Origin: Massospora cicadina
Lineage: Eukaryota; Entomophthoromycota; Entomophthoromycetes; Entomophthorales; Entomophthoraceae
NCBI GenBank assembly: GCA_022478985.1
Contig: JAKSZP010014447.1
Coordinates: 1-64,000 of the forward strand
Length of the DNA stretch: 64,000 bases
Reading direction: 5' to 3'
Under the pieces are notes generated by a model, which did no database searches, was not told the origin of the DNA, and saw nothing but the letters and a program-made list of their open reading frames with translations. Position 1 is the stretch's first letter; each line of letters begins with the position of its first letter. Positions 21,552-33,326 of the stretch are shown here, piece after piece. Both the position numbers and the translations under genes were made by a program.

Positions 21552-21745
21552 ATGACTTTGTAGGCGTTGTGCACCAATGTAACGAACTGATATAGCAAAT
21601 AGCAAGGTGGTTCATGAAGTTCATGGCCTATCATACACCACACATGGAGGTTTTCTGGTTTTTATCCTCCTTTCCATTAATTCAATTTCACCTTTAATTA
21701 ATGCAGCATTGTCCCTAGATCAGCCCACCTCAAATAAATTTTTTA
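21552..21745 (+). mobile_element. SINE-like element S3, 5'-truncated
   Basis: Matches the S1 body (ATAGCAAATAGCAAGGTGG, TTCATGGCCTATCA, CATGGAGGTTTTC) and the shared tail TTGTCCCTAGATCAGCCCACC followed by TCAAATAAAT. The tRNA-like head is missing. It interrupts repeat H2. Confidence 0.65.
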
Positions 21746-22115
21746 ACTGACTTTGAAAAAATATAATGTTCTCAATTTAATCTGTATATTTTTCTGTTTG
21801 TTCATGCATAACTATGAGAATACTAACTAATTTGGATGATCATCTTTTTCAAAAAAGAGGATGCTCTAACTTAGTGTCATTTAATTTTGTAAGTATTGGT
21901 AAATTATCTGACCATTACTTTAGTAAGTATATTAAAATGGATTGAAGCAATTGATAATTTTGAAATTAATGTAACTATGGATAAACTTAATTCCAGCATT
22001 AGTGAAGCAATAGCTTTAAGAACTTTTTATGTGATATATGACCTATGGCTGGGTATGTTCAAAATCCAGGCAAGTATGAGATTAAAGCGAGCTGAGCTTA
22101 AGTCATTATAGATGG
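21746..22115 (-). mobile_element. Helitron-like repeat H2, body (inverted relative to H1)
   Basis: Reverse complement aligns with 11697-11980, e.g. CAGCCATAGG, ATATACTTACTAA and GATGATCATCCAA. It also aligns with the C2 left flank at 10495-10538, so it lacks C2 and shows the pre-insertion site. Its 3' terminus is not found beyond S3. The ORF read here on the plus strand (21896-22111) is antisense to the repeat and not a gene. Confidence 0.55.
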
Positions 22116-22124
22116 CTAAAATTT

Positions 22125-22455
22125 TTGCATAATTTGATCATTAAACTCATCTAACTTTGATAAAATGAATTTTTTAGATAGCACTCAGTAAATTTACTAT
22201 AGATTAGCTAATAAATGTAACCAAATTTGATAAAATGAATTACTGAAGATGATGATCAGTAAGTTTAACATACTTTGACCAATAAACCAATTAAATTTGA
22301 TAAACTGAATTTTTTATATGGAGATCAGTAAAATTATATTAATTCAACCAATAAAATCAACTAAATTTGATAAAAAATTATTATAGATGGTAATCAGTAA
22401 AGTTACTATAGATTGACCAACTAAATCAATTAAATCTAATAAAAATGAATTATTA
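22125..22455 (+). repeat. 70-bp tandem array M2, second locus
   Basis: Nearly five units with period about 70 bp: AAATTTGATAAAATGAATT, GATGRTGATCAGTAA and GACCAATAAA recur at about 22151, 22219, 22290, 22360 and 22429. Orientation is opposite to 6800-10495, consistent with the inverted H1/H2 pair. Confidence 0.75.
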
Positions 22456-22599
22456 CTTATCAGTTTATAAGATTATATATAAAATATAAACAATAAGCTT
22501 AAATGTATAGGGAAATAGTAAGGTTTCAAAAATGATAAATAGAGTAGTGTTTTCTCAATAAAATTAAAATTAACCACTTTAAAAAATGTAGTAAAAAAA

Positions 22600-23060
22600 T
22601 TAACTGGAAAAAAATTCCTTTTATTTTTGAGAAAAAAAAGAACTGGCTTCAAAAATCTTGAGAAAAAAATTTTCTTCAAAAAAGACTCTAAGAAGTATAA
22701 AAGAATTGGAAATGATGAATCCTCAATAAAACCATATTTGAAGTTAGCGCCATATTTTAAACTGACTTATAATAGGTATTTCTGATATTTATATTCAGCA
22801 TTGTTCTTCTAAGTTGCTCATGGTTTACACTTGGACCCAATCCAATATAAAAAATTAATTTATATTTGTGAGTCAGATTAAATAAGTCAGGTTGGAAGAT
22901 GTCACTGACTTTAAAAGATTTTACTAAGTATTCATAAAATCTCAAATATTTATTATCTAAAACTTTTTAAAAGGAGGGTCTTTTTCCATTATTTATTTAT
23001 ATAGATTCATAATTTCTCAATCATTTCATACTTTTTAGAGTCTTTTTATAAATGAATTAT
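22600..23060. repeat. fold-back segment F2
   Basis: AAAAGACTCTAAGAAGTATA (from 22680) and the complement of 22990-23053 (AAAAAGACTCTAAAAAGTAT) are arms of an inverted repeat. The segment is homologous to F1 and lies on the same side of the M2 array as in H1. No protein; long A and T runs. The next 170 bp to the G2 LTR hold nothing I can identify. Confidence 0.5.
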
Positions 23061-23228
23061 TTTTTCCAAAAAATTTTAATTTAAGAAAATATTCATAGCC
23101 CCACTTAAAAATGTTTCAACACTTCACCTTTTTAAACTTTTTACTCATTCTCAGTAGTTTTTAGTGTTAAGTTATCCTGATCTATGAATTCCCAGTGGTG
23201 TAATTAACAATGTGAATCTGTATATGAG

Positions 23229-23701
23229 TCTCAGTGTAACAGTTCTCTTGACTATTGCTGAAGTCTGAAAATAGGCTCAAAGCTGAAAATTAGTGTAGAG
23301 GGCAAAAATGAAAAGATAGAGGAAATATAGACTAATTTATTATGTTAGAAAGCGTTAAATTTATTGGGCTCATGAGGACATGGTGCCTCAGGGAACTTTG
23401 TGGCCCTGTGAGATCAGGATCTTTTAAGGCCTTCCAGAATGACCGCCTGGATGGCACTCTCATTGTACTTCATTATCCTTGTGACTGCAGCGGTGGGGTT
23501 AGCACCTTTCATGATTCAGGAAATGGAGACAGGATTTCTGAAAGTTGTTGCTTCAATTCTCATACATGTGATGCTTCATGGTCAAATATAGTTTCAGTGC
23601 CTTCAGAATAGGGTTCCATTCACATTAGTTCAAGAGTCTATTGGTTGCAGCTTAATTTTGGAGCAGGAATTTCAGCTTGCTCATCACCTCAAATCTTGAC
23701 A
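23229..23701 (-). mobile_element. G2 3' LTR
   Basis: On the minus strand it begins TGTCAAGATTTGAGG just after a purine-rich tract (GGATCTTGAGGGGCAT) and shares the CCTGAGGCACCATGTCC and CCAATAAATTTAACGC blocks with the LTRs of G1, so G1 and G2 are the same family. The end is CTGTTACACTGAGA where G1 has CTGTAGCGCTGACA. Confidence 0.65.
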
Positions 23702-26700
23702 ATGCCCCTCAAGATCCTGTCAGAGGGGGCTATAGGGCTGGAGGAACTGGCCATGCACTTAATTCACCAGTCCCCTGATTGACATCAGCAATGTAGTACT
23801 CAGAGTCAACTTATAAATGACCCTCAAAGGTCCAGACCAAAGAATATCATTCTTATTCTGTCAATCTTTGGGAAATGGTGATAAAAGAGAATGAGGATAC
23901 CTAATTGAAAAACAAGTAAAGAGGATCAGCTGACAATAAATAGAGATGTCTCTCTTTTGGTGTTGGTGACAATGCTTTGTGTGGCTAGGGCTTGAAGCCT
24001 GATAATTTCATTGGTTAAGGCTCTCACAGTTAAATTGGAGAATTCAAAGTGGAGGTTTTGAGCAAATGCTGTACACTACTTAGGAGCTGGAGAGCACGTC
24101 CATATACTGCTTTATAGAGGGTTATTTTTAACGAATTAGTGGTATCTTATTTGGTAGGCAAGCTGTCATGGAAACGACAGAAGAAGTTTAGACTGGCCTG
24201 CCAGTCAGGATGCATAAGCATCCAAAAAGCAAGCCAGAATTCCAGAGGCATTGCTTCCCAAATGACGTTGTATGGAGCTGTGCATTGGGAAATGACAAAT
24301 TGTTGGTGCAAGACAATAGTGAAGAGCAACCCAAGGATGAACCATATTGAGGCCGCCCAGACCCTGGAGGTCTCACTGCAGGGTGTGGTACTACATGTAT
24401 GGTTTTGATAAGGTCACTAGTAGTTGGGGTTAAATCAACTGGGGAGACAAGGGAAAGGATCCTTGCCTGAAGATGGTGGATGTACAGACACAAGTTCCCA
24501 GTATATTGTTGGTGAAAGTTCATAACAACAAGGTTATATTGTAAGAAGTATCTAGCTTGATGAATCCAGTTTATGACGGTGGGGGCCATAGTGACCATCA
24601 GCACTGGTAGAGCTCATCCAGTATATGGGCTTTTGGGACACCAGAGAAAAGCCATTGGGAATGCGGCCAGAAGGATATCAATAAAATCAAGATTGATAGT
24701 TTTTGAGGCAAAATTTTATTGTAAAGGAAAGTAAATAAATTGACCAACATTTTCTCAGTGTGATGCAACTGATTAAATAGTGGTTGATTGATGCGGGGAC
24801 AAGCCAGGATTGAGACCCTCAATTTTAACCTAACTGCAAATTATTTGGGAATGGGGGCAGATAAGTTCACTAGGAACCAACATCAAAGGATTTGGTGGTA
24901 GACTGAGTCACTGTTGGTTTGACCTCAAATGCCTGAGCCAAGTCTCGACTATTTTGTGACAGTTGGCGTGATAGCATTTAGCCCAATGAGCAGTGGGAAT
25001 CCCCCAAGGCCACCTCACGTAGGGGCAGTCCCAGTTAGTTGGTAATGGGTTTGGGATGCCCAGCCCACCCGTGCCCAGTTGCTGGTCCATTCATTCAGTC
25101 AAAAGTGTTGCATTGGCCGCAATGCCCAATTTGCCAGCAGGGAGCTTCAAACCCTTGTCAATGGTGTCCAATTCTACTACCTGCACATTGGGGATCATCC
25201 CTGACGATTTTGGGAGGGGGTTAATTTTTGTAATTATGGTGTTAGCCAAATCAAAACCTTTGGCGATTCTGGCCAATAAATCAGTCTTTGTCCCTTTTTG
25301 ACTATATGGGATCCAATCATTGGGCATGTTCCCACTCAATTTCAGACCAAACAACTTCATTTTGGTGATCTCAAAACAAACTTTCCCAATCAAATGTAAT
25401 AGTTCTGCTGAGGTGAAGGTGGGCACTGGGGGAGGAATTCAAAGAGGAAGGACTGTTACCCAACGCTGTCTAACACATGGGCGAGGTCACCCTGAGTGAT
25501 GAGGGGTACTGCCACCCTATTTGGTACCTTCTTAATTAGAAATGGGAAAAGGGCACAATCTACGCACAGGGGACGTTCCCTGGGACTTACACAAGCAACG
25601 CAAAGGGTACATAATGATTCAAGAGGTCAGGGTTGGAGGTGGATATCTTCTGAAAAATAGAGACAAAAGTACCACTAGCGTGTTCCACTGCACCATTGTT
25701 AATGGTATGGAAGGAGTGGCAAAGCTTTGGTTAGTGCCAAAAAATGAAGTACGTTCTTAGACTACCTGAAAGATTAATTTAACCCATTGCCCAAAAGTAA
25801 AATTTGTGGGCATCCTTGATGGATGAAATTGGACGTTTAAGAAAGAGAGCCATGAATTTTTCAGTAGCAGCAGGGACTGAAATACTTTGACCCATTTGGT
25901 CAGGTGGTCCACAGCTTGGAGAATATATTTATGGCCATGTAACCAGTGGGAAGATGACCTTAAACATCTATGCTAACAACGTTGAAGGATCCCATCAGGG
26001 CAATAATTGAGTGTTAATATTAAGGACTGTCTCGTCATTGGGATTTGAAAGTCATACATGCGTCCAAGGCCACTCGGATGGTCTCCACCTTTTGGCTCTA
26101 GTAACATTGTGACTTCAACTATTCGTGAGTCTTATTAAACTCCAAAATGTCCCACATTAGTATGGCCATCTAGGATAACATCAGTCCTGATAGTAAGGCG
26201 GACATAGTTAGCCATTTCTTATTGACCCTCTTGTAGAGCATCCTATCCTTTATTTGAGTGTCTCAGGGCATCTTTTAGATCTCAGCTTGGACCTCAGAAG
26301 TTTCTAACTCCCAACTTTCAGGTTGAACAATCAGATAATACAGTAAGTCCTCTTAGGGGTCAAAGCTGCTAGCACCAGCATCCTGGAGAGGCCATCGCCA
26401 TTTTGGTGGATTGCACCCATGCAATGAACAATAGTGAAGTTATAGATCTGCAGTCATAAGGCCCATCTGGCTTAGAGGCCATCCGGGTCCTTCATCTGCT
26501 GGAGCCACTGGAGCAAGGAATGGTTCGTGATGATGGTAACGTGGGTACCATAGAGATAGGGCCAAAAATATTTGATGGCTAGAAAAACAGCCAAACAATC
26601 CCTTTTGGTAACGCTGTAGTTAAGTTTGTCCTTACTCAGTGTCTTGAAAAATAGCCCACTGGATGGTCAACATGGTTTCCTTCACTCTGGTCTAGGATAG

Positions 26701-26956
26701 CCCTGACAGTGACATCATTCACATCCATGGAAAACAAGAAGGGTTGGCCAAAATGCGGGTAGACTAAATTGGTTTAGTACATAAAGAAGTTCTTAACGCA
26801 CTAAAAGCCTGATCTTGTTCAGGCCGCCATTTCAATAGCACGTTGTTCTTCAGGGGGTAAAATAGAGGCTCAGATAGGTTGTCAAACCAAGGGATAAACT
26901 GACGATAATAGCCCACCATGCCTAAGAACACCTGTATATCCTGTTAAAGGCGTTTC
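23702..26956 (-). pseudogene. G2 (gypsy) RNase H-integrase part, split by C3
   Basis: Minus strand. From the G4 junction at 26956 the RT/RNase H connection reads IQVFLGMVGYYRQFIPWFDN, close to G1. RNase H and integrase remnants follow to about 25600 (integrase: IHQGCPQILL, counterpart of G1 IQHGCPQTLL). After C3 the frame resumes at 24158 with the end of the integrase core and a worn GPY/F-type module (SLVWTF...). Numerous stops in every frame. In G2 this part is contiguous in origin with 33327-34497 and 41018-41945. Confidence 0.7.
24164..25591 (-). mobile_element. family C element, copy C3 (solo-LTR-like) with TSD CAAGC
   Basis: Inserted in the G2 integrase: CAAGC at 24159-24163 and 25592-25596. 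Minus strand start TGTAAGTCCCAGGGAACG, end TTTCCATGACA. The upstream half holds the best preserved ORF of the family (25426-25091, 111 codons: EITKMKLFGLKLSGNMPNDW, QKGTKTDLLARIAKG, DTIDKGLKLPAGKLGIA), continuing after a stop as GGLGIPNPLPTNWDCPYV...AHWAKCYHANCHK (to 24908). CTATTTAATCAGTTGCA then AATAAAA about 55 bp on resemble TATA and poly(A) signals. About 1.43 kb, longer than C1/C2 in its distal part. Protein function unknown. Confidence 0.7.
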
Positions 26957-27648
26957 TGTGACACTCCAGTTCCAGTAGTGGTGGTGGGCGAGGGCCCACC
27001 CACTGCTACAGAACCCTCCATTGAAGAAAATATAAACAAAGCACTTCCAAAAAGGATGTGCACAGAAGGTCCTAAGCAAGGATGGTACACATTTGGGTAA
27101 TTTGGACCTCTTGAAGGTCAGCAAACAGGACTAAATAAATGCACATGGACAAAATAAAATGAATAGGTTTCCTTATTAAACCAGTCAACCAACGAGGAAA
27201 GTTGGTCTCAATAAAAAATAATTAAACCTGGGCAGGGAGTTGTCAATCTGCGGGAGCGGTGCATAGCCTAAAATGAACAAATAAGCGCACTATACCATCT
27301 GATATGATACTGTAGCTCGAAATGGTCCCAAGTTGGTTATTGCTTGAAGCTGAATTTGCCCAAATTTAGCAATATTGTAGATAGAAAGGATTATAAACCC
27401 CTGTTCCCAAGCAACCATTAACAAACCATCTGGCTTAATAATGTAGCTGGTGCGTTTTGACACCCTGACTGTAACGCAGGGCCAAGCATCATGCACATCC
27501 CCGGGACCAACTGGAGCATATCTTGCCTGTACACAGCATTGGTACAAGGTTTGTTTAAGTCAGAGAGGCCATGCAGCTTGACCTTTTTGTCCTCCTGACG
27601 TCCATCTTTATCTTTACAGTCTGTGCCCTTAATTTTGCCATTAAACCA
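26957..27648 (-). mobile_element. G4 3' LTR
   Basis: About 690 bp, matching 32631-33321 throughout (e.g. CAGGACTAAATAAATGCACA, CGCAGGGCCAAGCATCATGC). Minus-strand start TGGTTTAATGG, end GTGTCACA. Small ORFs here read through LTR sequence. Confidence 0.8.
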
Positions 27649-27731
27649 TGAAATTCCCCTCTTGTTCTTTTGGGGCTCCACCCCTCCCCCAGGGGCTTTT
27701 CTAAAAAAATTCTTGTGGGAAGGTTCCATCC

Positions 27732-27926
27732 TCATGGCAGCGAGTGTTGGAATGGCCTTTGTCCCACTGCATCTGGAAAAAGCTTGTATAATGCATCCAC
27801 AAGGTCCTGGGCAAGAATGCAATACCATGCTGGGACCCAGCTGATTTCAGCCGCATTGAACCTTCTCCACGACTCCAAATACTGAAGTCTTCTTTTTATA
27901 TGATGAGAGGCTAAGATTTCCTCCAC
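27732..27926 (-). pseudogene. G4 chromodomain (integrase C-terminus)
   Basis: On the minus strand VEEILASHHIKRRLQYLESW, then RRFNAAEISWVPAW and DLVDALYKLFPD, is a recognisable chromodomain at the C-terminal end of the integrase. It places G4 in the chromovirus branch of Ty3/gypsy. In such elements this domain directs integration to particular chromatin. Confidence 0.8.
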
Positions 27927-30900
27927 TTACCACTCCAGAATTACATCAATAAGATAAGCCCCTGGAGTCTTGGAAGGGGACCCTCAAACAAAGACAACTT
28001 GTTTTCATGAAATACTGCAAAGATCCAGAATGAATGGGGGAAATCCAACTGGTAGGAGGCGTAACCTACCTTTCTGAAAATGCGATATGTTCCTATGCTC
28101 GTTGGGCCCAGTTTTCTGCATGGCTGCTTGATTTAGATATTTCTAGAATCCAGTATCACAATATCCCCTTCCTTGTAGTCTGGCCCACGCATCACTTAAC
28201 ATCTGCGTTCTCCTTGTACACCTTCATGGCCGCCTCTAGATTAATGTTATCACCTAATGGACTCTCCTGATGATCTTAGCAAAGTCTGCAACTGCTTCCA
28301 CACTGGACCCAGCATTGGGTTCCATACTAAATGAAGGGTTAAAGCCATAGTTGTCGAAAAAGTGGAATCAGATAATGAAAGCATGCTGGGCGTTGTTTTA
28401 GCTTAATTGGGCCAGAGGTAGATGGGAAGCCTAGTCAGAATGATTGGCCGCGGTATAACACCACAAAAAACTGCTCAAGGTACTTGTTCACTCGCTCTGT
28501 CTGCCCATCTGACTGAGGGTGGTAGGCAGTAGAGCGGAACAGAAAAATTTGAATCAGTTTGCACTAATCCTCCCATAAAATGGATGTAACTGGGGTCCAT
28601 GGTTACTGATAATCTCATGGGGCAACTCATGGAGAGAAACCACATGAGAAACGTAAAGTATGGACATCCTCGCCACAGTTACTGTAGTTAAACAGGGAAT
28701 GAAGTAAATGAACTTTGTCAAATGAACCAACACTACCATGATTGCATCATAGCCTTCAGATGCAGTAACTCCACAATGAATTTAACTGATAAGGAAGTCC
28801 TGTACTTCAGCCTTCTAAATTGGTACCAACAACTTTTCGAGGGCTGGCAGTTTGGCTTCATCTATTTGAAGAACAGGCACTTCTTAATTTACCTGGCGAC
28901 TTGTGAGGCTAAACCCTTCCAATTATAAGTGCGGCAAATCAGCTCCATGGTCTTCACTTTCCCAGGGTGCCCAACGGTGATTCTATCATGATGGTCCCAA
29001 TTTTTTTTCCAGGTGAAGTGGACTGGCAGGAACCCATAGGCGTCCCTGAAACCACATCATCTCGTCCTTAACGTGATATCCTCCTAAGATTTCTTCTTGA
29101 TTCAACTTGCTCTTTGTGAGAACTATAGTATACTCTGCTGACAGAAGCAGTTAAAAGACTACCTTTCTGAACATATCATTTTCCCTGCATCTTCCAGAGG
29201 AGCAAGCGCTGATCCATGGGTTATGTGGGAGGTACGTTAGACAATCTTACCTGGCATAATCATCATTGGGTGTTGTGTACCTCTACCTCCTTAGGATCAG
29301 GAGCTAGTGCAGGGTTGCAGCTCAAAGCATCCTCAAAACCATTCTCCTTGCCCTTTTAAAATATAATAAAACACAAATTGAGCCAGGGTCTCATGCCAAC
29401 ATGTTTGACGTGGGGTCAAGACATGAAGTGCATGGTAGTACAAGGCACAGTGATATGTACAGACGTGTCATGGTAGAGATGAGCCATGCAAATGATGACT
29501 CTAATAGGTCAGCGCCTCAACTAATTCATATAAATTTTGTTGTAAATGGAGTAGCTTAACACTGGTAAGGACATCTTGCTGTAAAATATCCTACTGGATT
29601 ATCTATTCCATCTCCACCCATTTGTAACAAGGCAGCTGCCATGGCGAAGTTGAAGGCATCAGTAGCTATAATAAACACCTTTTTGGAGTCTACATGGTAA
29701 AGGACAGACGTGGAAAAAGGGTGCATTTTACCAATTTGGAAGGCATCCTACAAAACTGAGGATCACTGGAGAACTTTTTCTAACTCGCCTTATACAAGGG
29801 CACTGCTACTTTAGAAAGGTTTGGTGTGAATTTCTTAAGGAATTTAAACGTCCCCAAAAAACTCCTCAATTCCTTGACCAAAGTTGAGGTGGGCTACTCA
29901 TGGATTGCCTTATCATTGTCTGGAGCTATCATTTGGCCTTAGTCAAACATGACGTTGCCAAGGAAGGTGACCTAGAACTTAAAAAACTCACTCTTAATGA
30001 TTTTGAGCGTAAGGTTAGCTGCATTTAACCTCTCCACCACTTGCTGCAGGTGTATTGCTTGGTACTTTTGATTGGGTAAAAGCACCAGAATAACATCCAT
30101 GTAGGCAACCATGCACACACCCAGCAGGTCGCCCAAATCTGCATCAATATAGCGTTGAAAGATAGCAGAGCCATCCTTAAGCCCAAAGGGCATAGCCTGA
30201 AACTGGAAAAATCCTTTTCTAATTCAGGACATAGTGAGCCCCTCCTGGCCCTTCTTGATCTAGACCTAATTGAACGCATCTAAGCAATACAATTTAGAGA
30301 AAACTCTAGCCTTCTCCAAATAGTGAGCAATCTGTGAGTCCAATGGGATGGGATGTAAAGATGGTATGGTGACGTTGTTAAGATTCCTATAAACTATGCA
30401 TGGGCATAGAGTTTTATTGGCTTTCTTTACAAAAAGAAGTGGGGAGCATACCAGAGAGGTACGATAAAATATTACACCTTTAGCTAACTTCTCCTTAACC
30501 CACACTCTTAAGCCGCTTCCTCCCATAAGGTCAAAGGGTGTATGGGAAAAGATATACGCATCTGGTCAATGGTGAGTTTGAACTCACAGTCAAACCCTCA
30601 ATGAGTGGGTAGTACATTGGCTGAAGCTGTTTCAAATGAAAATTTCAGCCCCTCTAAGCAAGAAGGTAAGGATAATTCCAACGAGGGCTTCAGCAGCGGA
30701 GCTAGAATGAGTGTGTTGACTTTGAGCCATTGGGCAAATCGCCCTAAGAGTTAGCTTCAGACAAAGAGGCCATTAGTTTTTGACCATCTTTTTAAAATTA
30801 GGACAAAATATCTTTCAAAATAATTCTGACGTTTAACTTTTTCCAACACTCCACTCCTAAAATAATGAGTTACAAGAGGTTTTTGATAGCTTTAAGTGGT

Positions 30901-31100
30901 CGGACAAATGATAAGTGCCAATTTGATAGTTCACTAACCCCATGATTTTCAGTGTGGTAATATCTTGAGAAGCCCCTCCCCTAAACATACCACCTGGAAA
31001 GTAAATTAACTCAAGATAGTTAGCTAGGTCTTGGTCTATAAAATTCTCAAAAGCTCCTTTATTCACCAAAATATATGTGCTGGTTTTCTCTAAAGAGGAT
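27927..31100 (-). pseudogene. G4 (chromovirus) pol: protease, RT, RNase H, integrase
   Basis: Minus strand. The protease region near 31069-30857 reads NKGAFENFIDQDLANYLEL, where the usual D-S/T-G-A has become NKGA. RT near 30526-29972: KGVIFYRTSLVCSPLLFVKK, MPFGLKDGSAIFQRYI, and YMDV in place of YMDD. RNase H traces lie near 29700 (FIIATDAFNFAMAAALLQ). Integrase core at 28739-28554: HLTKFIYFIPCLTTVT and SNHGPQLHPFYG, lacking the initial Asp of a DRLTK motif in this reading. Many frameshifts and stops. No copy of any domain is intact. Confidence 0.75.
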
Positions 31101-32630
31101 AAAGGATAGCAGTCAAAAAAAATATCCAGAATGATCTTTTCTTATAGCAGATAACGCCAACACCTCACCAGAAAACCCTTCATCAGGCATAAGCATTCCT
31201 CAAAGATAAGTTTTTGAATTATAAAATGGAGAGGGGTAATTGGCCACTCTCATTACTGAGGCCACACATTTCACTATACCTTCAGCAGTTGCAAATACAT
31301 TTTAATATTTCAAAATTAATTCCTTCTCCAACTCCTGTGTTTTGAAGATCATGGTAGAGGTCAAGATAAGGTTCTTTGGGTAATCTGGTACATAGAAATG
31401 GGGTCCACAACAAAGCTGCAAAAGCCAATGCTCAGTTCATTTCTTTGTATATAACTAACGCTATAAAACGCGTTTTCAAATGTCAGCAAGCACATACCTA
31501 ATCCGCGGACCAGTTGCACATCATTATAGAGGGCCAACACCACCAGACCATTGTCAATGATCCAGCCTCCACTGCAAAAAATGCGGTGTGAGGAAAAAAA
31601 CCACTTAATCATTTTTTGTTTAATAAAGGCTAGACACATCTGAACCCTCAAATTTTGTTAAAACGGGGAGGAAATTGGTGGGGAGCTCTGCCCTGTCAAG
31701 GAAAAATTAATAGTTGTGGGTGCTGTATTTATAAGGGGCTGCCTCAGGTGACATCATAGTAGTGGAATCAACTGAGACATCTAAGTTGGTTTTGGGGTAG
31801 ACCCCTGCTTTCTTTTGATTTAAACCAAAAATGAAGGATTAGAAGGATAAGAATCCTACTTTTTCAGAGGCGTGCATGGGTTTTGGGGCCTGTACTTATA
31901 GGGGCCACCCTGGGTGAAACCATGACGGCCAGATACCTGTCCCCTTCCAGGTTGGAGTGGATAAATTTTCCAAAAAAACTTTAATTGATGATCAAAGCCA
32001 GCAGGAGGAGCCTGACATAATCAAATGTCCCTTGCAGGGGCATACAAACTGGCATGGAAAAACACCGTTTTTGAAATGAAAGACACAGGTAAGCCCAAGA
32101 CACAGGTAGATTCTTAAAGATAATGGCACACAAAACGCCCAACCCCCCAGTGCACAAATGGCAAAGGTAGGTTGGCAATTGGCAGAACAAGGTTGCTCAT
32201 CCCCCAAGGATCGCTTTAAACCCTCAATAGACTCTAAAATCCACAACACATTTTTATACACACATAAAACGCCCAGGATGGTGCCTAGGGTATAATCCAA
32301 CACAGCCACTCAAATCCTGGAGGAGGGGAGTTAGGGTTGGTTTTATTATAATAAGAAGAAGGTGTGGGAAACTTGGAAGTCCAGGCAACTGGTCTTTGAA
32401 CAGTCCATACTAACCATGTAATGACCAAAAGGGTGGAAGTTGCACCACAAGCAGCAAAAAGAGAAACGACCAGCTGGCACACTGTCAACAAAAAATATAT
32501 TGCCATGGACAAGAGCGTCCCAACCATGGTGCACAGCCAAAGTGCCCAGATACACTTGAAGACCTTCCACTTGGAATAAGTCTTGATAATACCAAAAAAT
32601 AAGGTTGGTTAACTAATGTTAAGATCATAT
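31101..32630 (-). pseudogene. G4 gag region, heavily decayed
   Basis: Lies between the 5' LTR and the protease remnant on the minus strand, so by position it is leader plus gag. No zinc knuckle or other motif could be recognised, and each frame has many stops. Hydrophobic stretches in short ORFs (31981-32527) are most likely out-of-frame readings. Confidence 0.45.
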
Positions 32631-33326
32631 AGTATCACTCTAGTTTCAGTAGAGGTGGTGGGTAAGGGCCCATCCCAATGCTACATAAAACTACACTGAA
32701 GAAAGGGTAAACAAAGCACCAAACAGAAGGATGGTGCACAGAAGAGCCCAAGTAAGGACAGCACGCAATTATTTATTTAGACCTCTTAAAGGTCTGAAAA
32801 CAGGACTAAATAAATGCACATAGATAAAATAAAATGAAGAGGGTTCTTTATTAGACCAGTTGACCATTAAGGAATTTTATCTCAAAGTATATTAATTAAA
32901 CACTAGGTGGGGAGTTGTCAATCTGATGGAGCAGTGCTAAGCCCAATGGATCAATAAGCGCACTATATCATCTTATATGGTACTGTAGCTCGAGATGGTT
33001 CAAAGTTGGTTCTTTCTTGAAGCTGAATTTGTCTAAATTAGGCAATATTTAGACAAAACGGGTTTCAAACCCCTGTTCCCCAAAAAATCACTAAATGAAT
33101 ATCTGGCTTGATAATGTAGCTGATGCGTTTTAACGCCCTGGCTGTAACGCAGGGCCAAGCATCATGCACATCCCCAGGACTAACCTGAGCATATCTTGCC
33201 TGTACACAGCGTTGGTCCAGGGTTTGTTTAAAGTCAGAGAGGCCTTGCAACGTGACTTTTTGGCCTCCTGACGTCCAGCCTTTTCTTTGCAGTCTGTACC
33301 CTCAAATATGCCATTAAGACATGACA
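32631..33326 (-). mobile_element. G4 5' LTR
   Basis: Counterpart of 26957-27648, clearly diverged from it by scattered substitutions and small indels, implying an old insertion. Start on the minus strand TGTCATGTCTTAATGG or TGTCTTAATGG (boundary 33326 or 33321). I see no convincing 5-bp target duplication. The flanks are both G2 sequence, proving the nested insertion. Confidence 0.75.

Noticed and set aside
21896..22111. 71-codon ORF as a gene
   Set aside because: It is antisense to the H2 repeat, and the corresponding part of H1 has no such frame.
27418..27828. 136-codon ORF as a gene
   Set aside because: It spans the G4 LTR boundary and reads partly through LTR sequence also present at 33.1 kb.
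31981..32527. Membrane protein suggested by hydrophobic ORFs
   Set aside because: They lie in the decayed gag/leader region of G4 in overlapping frames; no conserved homologue in the window.
26957..33326. 5-bp target duplication of G4
   Set aside because: Flanks GTTTC and TGACC (or TGACA) do not match; boundary uncertainty does not repair this, so no TSD is claimed.
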